Shown piece by piece: positions 28,201 through 34,543 of a DNA stretch of 64,000 nt. Position 1 is the stretch's first letter. The number at the start of each line of letters is the position of its first letter. Source of the stretch: JAPLDB01 sp038206355 (lineage in GTDB: Bacteria; Bacteroidota; Bacteroidia; AKYH767-A; 2013-40CM-41-45); NCBI GenBank assembly GCA_038206355.1, contig JBBRAY010000003.1:1-64000 (forward strand), in the 5' to 3' direction. A model generated the notes under the pieces. That model did no database searches. It had not been told where the DNA came from and saw only the letters and a list, made by a program, of their open reading frames with translations. The position numbers and the translations under genes were made by a program.

Positions 28201-28430
28201 AAAAATATTGTCACATCTCATTTACTGATAATGGAATTGGCTTTGACCAGCAGTATAGCGAAAAAATATTTGAAGTCTTCCAACGTCTGCATGGCAAATC
28301 AGAATACAACGGAACAGGAATCGGACTTTCAATTGTAAAAAAAATCGTTGAGAACCACAATGGAATCATCACCGCAACAGGGGAATTAAATAAAGGAGCA
28401 TCGTTTGATATTTATATTCCGGCAACCTGA
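22242..28430 (+). CDS. CheB-CheR-multi-PAS hybrid histidine kinase, 2062 aa
   Basis: A very large fused sensor. Order: CheB methylesterase (residues 29-205; catalytic Ser in GASAGG, His in VQHLSPDH, Asp in SGSGSDGTKG); CheR methyltransferase (about 233-490; TAFFRE, CASGEEAYS, NILVDPP); a coiled coil (about 690-755) of repeated S-x-NEEL units; eight PAS/PAC domains starting near 758, 906, 1033, 1164, 1284, 1409, 1541 and 1668; and a HisKA/HATPase kinase (phospho-His near 1839 in SHDLQEPLRK, N box in NLIGNSLKFS, DNGIGF, GTGIGL). There is no transmembrane segment or receiver, so it is cytoplasmic and phosphorylates partner receivers. CheB and CheR fused to PAS kinases are known from many bacteria; their methylation target is unclear. 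It starts the plus-strand Kai block. Confidence 0.93.
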   Translation: MKKIPVSRKEKTTVKKKPAPPGKKRNSFPIVAIGASAGGLEAIIQILKNLPSNTGMAFIYVQHLSPDHKSMLTEILSQVTQMKVQEIDDTDKIKPNNLFIIPHNKGIEISDGHLKLIPREEKSSSVSIDVFFSSLAKAHKERVIGIVLSGSGSDGTKGLRDIKTEGGVTFAQDDSSKFTGMPHAAVAAGAIDLILSPDEIALELVRISKHPFTISNLLKSEKEDFMNSSDPDLKSILIHLLKTWRVDFSSYKVNTIKRRIMRRMLLYKLKTLKEYAVLLKEKSEESEMLYQDLLINVTAFFRESDTYRYLKTTLLPKLLKKKKQDEPLRIWIPACASGEEAYSIAMLLLEIQGNRDYRQIQIFATDLSNQSIGKARTGIYSNQELEGVSKKRLQNFFTKSNKGYRVNKELREMCAFAPHNILVDPPFSRLDFISCCNLFIYLDNIAQKSALATFYYALNEDGFLMLGKSETISSSPQLFSGVSKKFKIFLRKKNTGQRTLPHLSPKPAHYNAKEESPEMRTQLPFNFSPKKPKIDDSRNLDVAIDDMLVSEFMPACVVINKQLDVVQLRGSTDLYLKLPRGKATFNLIKMAQPEIAFELRDIVSQLIKTKSRVRKEGIEMKTNGGIKNICIEAIPLKIRWDESLYLIIFSEQQQIILPVESGKGSKGNSLAKDRRIKKLEAELAALHNNALAASQEYEVFSEELQSANEEIVSSNEELQTVNEELQTSKEELESANEELTTTNQELQVRNEQLNESYEYTEAISDTIYEPMVVLDKNFRIKSANNSFYKEFNLTEVESEGELLFDVGNKQWNIPQLRELLNDVLAKNSFFNDFEISHEFPRLGERVMLFNGRRLVQKSKSEQLILLAIQDVTDSRKKIAELKLKEKLEVVLKTKLEANILARKNMHSIFMKAPALICIFRGPDHVYELANDQYIQLIGYKDIIGKRARDVFPELEGTGFFELLDSVYKTGKAYAANETSVRFNKSKDKPEEVVLNFVYQPSHDESGSIDGIMVHAIDVTEQVALRKKIEKSEAKYRELISGLPVAVYTCNAEGYVELYNQAAVQLWGVEPHIGKDLWCGSWKIYRTDGTPLSLEECPMALSMKEGRSVSFEIIIERQDKTRRSVIPNPQIILDADGKVNGAINTLIDITPQVEAHKKVEEVAEQFNTLANNIQNLAWMANEDGWIYWYNNRWYEYTGTSPEDMEGWGWKSVHDPKILPEVIKKWQHSLSSGQPFEMVFPLKGADNVFRSFLTRVFPVRDDQGKIIRWIGTNTDISQQKEAEEQFRQMAERMPQKIWTSDAQGNRTYFNQVMIEYTGLNLDELKDWGWKKIIHPDDWLKTKQLLQHSIDTGDDYENENRLLRKDGIYLWHIVRATAVKDKNGNPLMWIGSNTEIHEQKSLSETLGENLKESNERLQTILQQAPDAVITLDQDGIIRNWNTEAETLFGWKEADAIGLTLTETIIPKRFRERHTAGIKHFLSTGEGQVINKPIELSALKKNGTEFPVELKISAIKRNNRYIFIGFIRDISLRKQAEEIIQNKTNQLMEAQQLAHIGSWAWDVRSNNIEWSDELYRIYGLTPQEFKADYESYLRYIHPDDKEYVNQIVQQAFKDHQPFRFFHKAAHADGNIRIISSTGKVFTDENGNVIKMTGTAQDVTEQKKYEEELKKSEERFYKIFDSNPVPMTLTDINTNKIKYANTLFYNSFGYSAKEVIGYTSEELHLIDPIEYRRVIKVIFEYLHENRSIEEVQALPADETEDLILKLKKRDEMKEFEIVYTRKNGEKFTALISFELIRLGTERYTVTSYRDITERKKIEEQLKNQNEQLESINKELQSFAYISSHDLQEPLRKIQTFATRILEKEENNLSEDGKFNFKRMQDAARRMQILITDLLAYSRTNTSERKFESTDLNTIIDEVKEELRESIEDKQAIIDVNVLCKVSIIPFQFRQLMLNLIGNSLKFSDPNDSPEIKIRCKIDEGMKFNNPRLVPQKKYCHISFTDNGIGFDQQYSEKIFEVFQRLHGKSEYNGTGIGLSIVKKIVENHNGIITATGELNKGASFDIYIPAT

Positions 28431-28538
28431 ATGTTGAAAAAATAAATAAATGTAAAAATTCTAAATTCACATAAACAACAACCGGCCGGCTATGACTTTT
28501 CAGTTGTTGGATAAAAAAAAAGGAAAACGAACCACCAT

Positions 28539-29999
28539 ATGTCAAAAACAAAAAAAGATACCTTCCCTAAAACTCCCACGGGAATAAGCGGGTTGGATGA
28601 AATTACAAACGGGGGATTTCCCAAGGGTCGTCCGGTACTCATCTGCGGAAGCGCAGGTTGCGGTAAAACGTTATTTGCCGCACAATTTTTAGTAAAAGGA
28701 ATTACCGAATACAACGAGCCCGGAGTGTTTATGAGTTTTGAAGAATCAGCAGGCGATCTCTCGAAAAACTTTGCATCGCTGGGTTTTGATTTAGAAAAAC
28801 TGAAAGCCGAAAATAAACTTCGCGTGGACCATGTGCGCATCGAGCGCTCTGAAATTGAAGAAACGGGCGAGTATGATTTGGAAGGTTTGTTTATCAGATT
28901 GAATCATGCCATTGATGCCATTGGGGCAAAGCGCGTAGTGCTTGATACCATTGAGTCATTGTTTGCCGGGATGGAAAATATGACATTGCTGCGCTCCGAA
29001 ATCAGAAGACTGTTTTCATGGCTGAAAGAAAAAGGTGTTACTGCAATAATAACCGGTGAGCGGGGAGAGAAATCTTTAACGCGACAAGGGCTGGAAGAAT
29101 ATGTATCCGATTGTGTAATATTGCTTGACTTTCGGGTGATTGAGCAAATTGCAACCCGCAGATTGCGAATTGTCAAATACAGAGGAAGCACGCATGGCAC
29201 AAATGAATATCCCTTTCTGATTGACGAAAACGGAATTTCAGTTCTTCCCGTTACATCCTTAAAGCTAGATTACAAATCCCCAAAAGAAATTTTATCAACC
29301 GGGCTTCCCGAATTAGATAATTTATTTTCTGTCGGAGGAATTTATCGTGCAAGCAGCACACTCATTACAGGTACTGCCGGTACCGCCAAAACCATTCTTG
29401 CATCACACTTTGCGATGAGCAGTTGCAAACGCAAAGAACCGGTCCTTTATTTTTCGTTCGAAGAATCGCCCGACCAGTTGGTGAGAAACATGGGTGTAAT
29501 AGGCCTTAATCTCAAACAACAGATGAAAGCGAAACTGCTTTACATTCATGCCTCACGACCTTCTTTACAAGGCCTGGAAATGCATCTTTTGGTAATAAAT
29601 AAATTATTGACTGAATTAAAACCGCGCACTGTAATTGTTGACCCCATAAGCAGTTTAATCACAATTGGCAGTAGTAGTGAAGTGCGCGCGATGTTAGTAA
29701 GATTAATGGACACGCTGAAGATAAATCAGGTGAATGCAATATTCACTTCATTGACTCATGCAAACACTTCTGAGTTTAATGATGCAACTGTGGATGCCGT
29801 TTCTTCTCTTGCCGACACCTGGATAAATGTAAAGAATGAAGAGCTGAATTATGAGCGGGTGCGTAGTTTACTCATCGTAAAATCGCGCGGGATGGGTCAC
29901 AGAAATAATTCGCAGAACTTTATTATTACAAATAATGGGGTGAAATTTATTGCCGCATCACATAATGATAAAGTTGGAAATAAATCAAACAATAAATAA
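28539..29999 (+). CDS. kaiC: KaiC-family double-RecA ATPase/kinase
   Basis: 486-aa KaiC homologue with two RecA domains. CI: Walker A GSAGCGKT at 37-44 and catalytic glutamates in FEES (68-69). CII: P-loop GTAGTAKT near 277, where the Gly before Lys is Ala, and a second FEES near 306. Aligning the C-terminal segment by eye with cyanobacterial KaiC puts Thr417, Ser422 and Ser423 at the positions of T426, S431 and T432, so the autophosphorylation pair is kept as Ser-Ser. The C-terminal tail is short. No KaiA is present. The kaiB gene starts 8 nt after its stop. In cyanobacteria KaiC is the clock core; in other bacteria it is linked to daily timing or stress. Function here is inferred. Confidence 0.92.
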   Translation: MSKTKKDTFPKTPTGISGLDEITNGGFPKGRPVLICGSAGCGKTLFAAQFLVKGITEYNEPGVFMSFEESAGDLSKNFASLGFDLEKLKAENKLRVDHVRIERSEIEETGEYDLEGLFIRLNHAIDAIGAKRVVLDTIESLFAGMENMTLLRSEIRRLFSWLKEKGVTAIITGERGEKSLTRQGLEEYVSDCVILLDFRVIEQIATRRLRIVKYRGSTHGTNEYPFLIDENGISVLPVTSLKLDYKSPKEILSTGLPELDNLFSVGGIYRASSTLITGTAGTAKTILASHFAMSSCKRKEPVLYFSFEESPDQLVRNMGVIGLNLKQQMKAKLLYIHASRPSLQGLEMHLLVINKLLTELKPRTVIVDPISSLITIGSSSEVRAMLVRLMDTLKINQVNAIFTSLTHANTSEFNDATVDAVSSLADTWINVKNEELNYERVRSLLIVKSRGMGHRNNSQNFIITNNGVKFIAASHNDKVGNKSNNK

Positions 30000-30007
30000 A
30001 TTACAAA

Positions 30008-30301
30008 ATGGCCAATCAGGAAAAATGGGAATTGCGTTTATACATTGCCGGGCAAACGCCCAAATCAATTCTTGCATTAAAAAATATTACAACCTATTGC
30101 AAAAAACACCTGAAGGGCAAATACTCCATTGAAGTGGTTGACCTTTTAAAAAATCCGCAATTGGCTGAAGGTGATCAGATATTTGCCATACCTACCTTGG
30201 TACGAAAATTTCCCGAACCATTAAGAAAAATAATCGGTGATCTTTCAAATGAGGAAAAGGTTCTCGTTGGATTAAATATACGGACGCTTCCTGTTCAATA
30301 A
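30008..30301 (+). CDS. kaiB: KaiB, first copy
   Basis: 97-aa thioredoxin-like KaiB. Hallmarks: LRLYIAGQTPKSILALKNI, VVDLLKNPQLAEGDQIFAIP (split as VVDLLKNPQLAE and IFAIPTL) and RKIIGDLSNEEKVLVGL, very close to the cyanobacterial consensus including the GDLSN loop and the cis-Pro of IPTL. It should bind the CI ring of the adjacent KaiC after fold switching. It starts 8 nt after kaiC, so it is translated in the same operon. Confidence 0.93.
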   Translation: MANQEKWELRLYIAGQTPKSILALKNITTYCKKHLKGKYSIEVVDLLKNPQLAEGDQIFAIPTLVRKFPEPLRKIIGDLSNEEKVLVGLNIRTLPVQ

Positions 30302-30309
30302 TTACTAAG

Positions 30310-30618
30310 ATGAAAATGAAAGCAACAAAATTTTTAACAGAAGACAAACTGATATTGCAGTTGTATGTTTCAGGCATGTCACCCAAATCCATGGAAGCTA
30401 TTGAAAATATTAATCGACTGTGCGCCGAGCACTTAAAAGATGCTTTTGAATTGGAAATCATAGACATATATAAAAATCCGGAACTTGCTTCAGCGCAGCA
30501 CATCATCTTCAGTCCCTCACTTATAAAGCAACTACCATTGCCAAAAAAGACTTTAATAGGAACCCTGACGGACACTGAAAAAGTTATTAAAGCATTGGGC
30601 ATCACGTTCAAAAAATAA
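30310..30618 (+). CDS. KaiB-like protein, second divergent copy
   Basis: 102-aa KaiB-family protein, 8 nt after the first. It keeps the start of the fold (LILQLYVSGMSPKSMEAIEN) and the DIYKNPELA element, but the C-terminal half is changed: IIFSPSLIKQLPLPKKTLIG replaces IFAIPTL...RKIIG, and GTLTD replaces GDLSN. Tandem divergent KaiBs raise the possibility of subunits with different KaiC or kinase affinities. The kinase gene starts 12 nt downstream. Confidence 0.85.
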   Translation: MKMKATKFLTEDKLILQLYVSGMSPKSMEAIENINRLCAEHLKDAFELEIIDIYKNPELASAQHIIFSPSLIKQLPLPKKTLIGTLTDTEKVIKALGITFKK

Positions 30619-30630
30619 TTTTTATTGCAC

Positions 30631-33600
30631 ATGGAATTATCTTCCGACCAATCCGCATTAAAAATAAAGGAGCTTGAAAGCCGCCTTGAAGAATACGAGC
30701 AACTTATCGAAGCAATCAAGGCCGGTGAAGTAGATGCTTTTGCATTAAACAAAAACAACAAGGCCGAAATTTACACCCTACAGAGTGGTGATTATGCGTA
30801 TCGGATGTTGGTTGAAACTTTTGGTGAGGGTGCGCTTAACTTATCAGAAGAAACCTTAATCGTTTACACCAATAATTATTTTCCTGAGCTCTTAAAACTT
30901 CCATACGAGTCAGTAATTGGAAAATCTTTTATTGAATTCATACATTCCGATTCTGTTGAGGTATTTAACGGACTTTTTAAAAAAGGATTTGCAGGACAAA
31001 GCAAGGGGGAGATAAACCTTTATGCAGGTGAAAAAATAATACCTGTTTATATATCACTGACGTCCCTTCACCCTACACTTCACACAGTAGGTCTGATATT
31101 AACTGATCTGACAGAAAAGAAAGAACATCAAAAAATTCTTATGCAGAATCAGGAACTTATGCTCGAAAAAAAATTAATAGAGCAAAATGAAAATGAACTG
31201 CAGGAACTGGTGAAACATGCCCCTGTAGCAATTGTGTTATACGAAGGTGAAAATTTAATTGTCAAGGTGGCGAACACCTCTGCTTTGCAATTAATGGATA
31301 AGAATGAAAAGGATGTATTGAACAGACCGATGCATGCATGCTTTCCGGATGCTAAAGAAAGAGAAGAAATATATAAAACTGTTTTTCGGACAGGAATTCC
31401 ATATAATGGTAGCGAAGTAAAGGTGACTTTTAATAAATCAGGAAAATCCTATACTGGTTACTACGATTTAAATTACACGCCATGGTATGATAACAACAAA
31501 AGGATTAAAGGCGTAATGAGTGTTGGGGTGGAGGTGACTGAAGGCGTATTATCCAGAAGAAAAGTTGAGGAAAGCGAGAAACGCTATAATATGATGCTGA
31601 TGCAATCGCCTTTTGCATTTGCTATATTCAAGGGGAAAGATATGATTATTTCCCTTGCAAACGATAGTATGAAAGCAGTGCTTGGAAAAGGGATGAATAT
31701 AGAGGGTAAACCACTGCTTAAGGTATTGCCTGAATTGGTCGGTCAACCTTTTCCCGGTTATCTTGTGGATGTGTATAATACAGGAGTTCCGTTTTCCGCC
31801 AATGGCGAACGGGCAAAGCTTCTACGGAACGGGAAAATTGAAGATACTTATTTCAATTTTGTTTATCAGCCATATCGTGAGGTTGATGGAACTATATCAG
31901 GGGTTACCTGTATAGCATATGATGTAACCAGGGAATTTCTGGCACAAAAACAAATACAGGAAAGCGAGCAAAAATTTCGCTTACTGGCTGATTCGATGCC
32001 GCAACATATCTGGACTGCCGATAATGAGGGAAATGTATTTTATTACAATCAGTCAATTTTAGATTACTCAGGTTTGACTCCCGATCAGATCATGAAAGAT
32101 GGGTTGATACAAATTATACATCCCGATGACAGAGAAGGGAGTATTAACACATGGGGAGAATCAGTATCAACAGGAAAACAGTTTTTACTTGAACACCGAT
32201 TTCGAAAACATACCGGAGAATACCGCTGGCAATTAAGCAGAGCCATTCCGCAAAAAGATGAGCTCGGCAATATCCAGATGTGGGTAGGGACAAGCACCGA
32301 CATTCAGGATCAAAAATCTTTTGCAGAAGAATTGGAAAATCAGGTGAAAGAAAGAACAAAAGACCTGATTCAGTTAAACGAAACCCTTAGAAAAAGTGAA
32401 GAGCGCTACCATCTTATGGTTGAAGAAGTGCAGGACTATGCAATAATTTATTTAAATCGTGACGGCGTTATCGAAAACTGGAATGAAGGTGCAGAAAAAA
32501 TAAAAGGCTATAAGGCATCCGAAATAATCGGTAAGAGTTTTTCAAATTTTTATACAACAGAAGACAAAAGAAACAACCTCCCTCATAAGCTACTCACAAA
32601 AGCTGCAGAAACCGGCAGGGCCTTGCAGGAAGGGTGGAGGGTTCGTAAGGATGGAAGCTTATTTTGGGCCAGTGTTGTAATCACTGCAATACACAATGAA
32701 AAAAATGAATTGATTGGCTACTCCAAAGTTACACATGATCTTACTGAGAAAAAAAATGCTGAGGAAAGCCTGAAAAAAAGCGCTGTCCAGTTAGAGAAAT
32801 ATAATACCGAACTTGAAAATCAAAACGAGAAATTAGAGGAAAGGAATGATTTCATAAGCACCCTAGTAAACTCTTCTGTTGATATTATTTTAGTAGTTGA
32901 TAAAGAATTGAAATTTATTTCAGCAAATAATAAAGCCATTGATTTCTATTCCGGAATTTACAAAGGCAGCATCATTGGAAAAAGAGTGAGTGAGGTGTTG
33001 CCGAAAAGCAATCTTAAGGAAATTCTTAATGCCTTCAAAGGAGCGTCCGTCTTTACCGACAAATTCAAGTCAACATTCTCGGAAAATTATTATGAGTTGA
33101 ATTACATACCGCTCCTGAAAAAAAATGAAGTGTATGCCGTCATGATTATTTTCCATGAAATAACAGACATCATACTGAAGCAGGAGGAATTGGAACGGTT
33201 AAATAAAGAACTTCAGTCTTTTACTTATATATCCAGCCACGACTTACAGGAGCCCTTGAGAAAAATTCAAACTTTCGCAACACGCATTTTAGAAAAAGAA
33301 GAGAATAACTTATCCGAAAACGGAAAAGATAATTTTAAACGAATGCAGGATGCGGCAAAAAGAATGCAGACACTCATTACCGACCTGCTGACATATTCAC
33401 GCACCAATACATCAGAACGAAAATTTGAAACCATCAGCCTCAATAAGATTATTGATGAAGTGAAAGAAGACTTAAAAGATGATATAGAAGAAAAACATGC
33501 AATCATTGATGTAGGTAAATTATGTGACATTAATATTATATCGTTTCAGTTTCGACAGCTTATGCTCAACCTCATCGGCAATTCACTTAAGTTTTCCAAC

Positions 33601-33930
33601 CGCGAAATTCCGCCACATATAAAAATATCAAGTAAAATTGTTGAAGGTGAAAAAGTGAATACCCAAAAACTTACTCCGCAAAAAAAATATTGTCACATCT
33701 CTATCATTGACAACGGAATTGGTTTTGACCAGCAGTACAGTAAAAAAATATTTGAAGTATTCCAGCGCCTCCATGGCAAAACAGAATATAACGGAACAGG
33801 TATCGGACTTTCGATTGTAAAAAAAATTGTAGAGAACCACAATGGAATTATCACAGCAACAGGTGAATTAAACAAGGGAGCGTCATTTGATATTTATATC
33901 CCGGCACTTGATAATTACAACTCCACATAA
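30631..33930 (+). CDS. Kai-linked multi-PAS histidine kinase, 1099 aa
   Basis: Cytoplasmic kinase directly after the kaiB pair. An N-terminal helix (LKIKELESRLEEYEQLIEAI, then KAGEVDAFAL) of the type common in Kai-associated kinases precedes six PAS domains starting near 55, 195, 320, 445, 585 and 740, then HisKA/HATPase (SHDLQEPLRKIQTF, NLIGNSLKFS, DNGIGF, GTGIGLSIVKK). Its kinase module is almost the same as that of the 22242 gene, even at the DNA level over about 700 bp. The ATG at 30631 is chosen over a TTG two codons upstream. It is a candidate output kinase for KaiBC, like SasA in role, though it lacks SasA's KaiB-like sensor domain. Confidence 0.92.
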   Translation: MELSSDQSALKIKELESRLEEYEQLIEAIKAGEVDAFALNKNNKAEIYTLQSGDYAYRMLVETFGEGALNLSEETLIVYTNNYFPELLKLPYESVIGKSFIEFIHSDSVEVFNGLFKKGFAGQSKGEINLYAGEKIIPVYISLTSLHPTLHTVGLILTDLTEKKEHQKILMQNQELMLEKKLIEQNENELQELVKHAPVAIVLYEGENLIVKVANTSALQLMDKNEKDVLNRPMHACFPDAKEREEIYKTVFRTGIPYNGSEVKVTFNKSGKSYTGYYDLNYTPWYDNNKRIKGVMSVGVEVTEGVLSRRKVEESEKRYNMMLMQSPFAFAIFKGKDMIISLANDSMKAVLGKGMNIEGKPLLKVLPELVGQPFPGYLVDVYNTGVPFSANGERAKLLRNGKIEDTYFNFVYQPYREVDGTISGVTCIAYDVTREFLAQKQIQESEQKFRLLADSMPQHIWTADNEGNVFYYNQSILDYSGLTPDQIMKDGLIQIIHPDDREGSINTWGESVSTGKQFLLEHRFRKHTGEYRWQLSRAIPQKDELGNIQMWVGTSTDIQDQKSFAEELENQVKERTKDLIQLNETLRKSEERYHLMVEEVQDYAIIYLNRDGVIENWNEGAEKIKGYKASEIIGKSFSNFYTTEDKRNNLPHKLLTKAAETGRALQEGWRVRKDGSLFWASVVITAIHNEKNELIGYSKVTHDLTEKKNAEESLKKSAVQLEKYNTELENQNEKLEERNDFISTLVNSSVDIILVVDKELKFISANNKAIDFYSGIYKGSIIGKRVSEVLPKSNLKEILNAFKGASVFTDKFKSTFSENYYELNYIPLLKKNEVYAVMIIFHEITDIILKQEELERLNKELQSFTYISSHDLQEPLRKIQTFATRILEKEENNLSENGKDNFKRMQDAAKRMQTLITDLLTYSRTNTSERKFETISLNKIIDEVKEDLKDDIEEKHAIIDVGKLCDINIISFQFRQLMLNLIGNSLKFSNREIPPHIKISSKIVEGEKVNTQKLTPQKKYCHISIIDNGIGFDQQYSKKIFEVFQRLHGKTEYNGTGIGLSIVKKIVENHNGIITATGELNKGASFDIYIPALDNYNST

Positions 33931-34089
33931 CAACATTTTGACCCGGATCATCAGTAACAGCGGTGAGCAGTAGCTTTCAGTACCTTGTTGATGCTGTCTG
34001 GCTTACACGAAAAAGATATTCAATTCAAATACCATTGAACAAGACCAATGGAATTAATAAAGTTAATATTCAAATTTCAAATTCAGGTT

Positions 34090-34536
34090 ATGGATAAAAT
34101 GAAACACCACCTTCTGCTGGCCGATGATGATATCGACGACTGTGCCTTTTTTGAAGATGCGATTAACGAAATGTCCTTCTCTGTATTACTTACCACTGTA
34201 AAGGACGGCGTCGAACTTATGAGTTTTTTATTGTCAGAGCCGGCCAAATACCCTGATATAATTTTCCTTGATTTGAACATGCCCCGCAAATCCGGGATGG
34301 AATGTATTGTCGAAATTAAGACAAACGATAAGTTAAAACATATACCTGTAATCATCTACTCCACTTCACTTGATAAAGATGTAGTCAATCGACTTTACGA
34401 AAAGGGTGCTCAGTATTACATCCAAAAGCCGGGAGAATTTGCAGCATTAAAGAAAGTTATTAAAGAAGCCATCAATATGTTCATTAACGACAATCTTTTG
34501 CCACCAACGAGAGAAAAATTTATTATTCAGCCCTGA
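34090..34536 (+). CDS. Single-domain response regulator
   Basis: 148-aa receiver: LLADDDIDDCAFF, phospho-acceptor Asp61 in FLDLNMP, STS at 91-93 and Lys113 in IQKPGEF. It stops 7 nt before the start of the ten-sensor kinase at 34544, so it is almost surely its partner. ATG 34090 is chosen because the receiver begins there; an upstream ATG would add an unlikely 14-residue tail. It is closely related to the receiver at 8405. Confidence 0.9.
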   Translation: MDKMKHHLLLADDDIDDCAFFEDAINEMSFSVLLTTVKDGVELMSFLLSEPAKYPDIIFLDLNMPRKSGMECIVEIKTNDKLKHIPVIIYSTSLDKDVVNRLYEKGAQYYIQKPGEFAALKKVIKEAINMFINDNLLPPTREKFIIQP

Positions 34537-34543
34537 CCTGGTT

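Noticed and set aside
28476..28509. CAACAAC/GTTGTTG hairpin before kaiC
   Set aside because: Only 7 bp with a 20-nt loop and no T-run; too weak to call a terminator or riboswitch.
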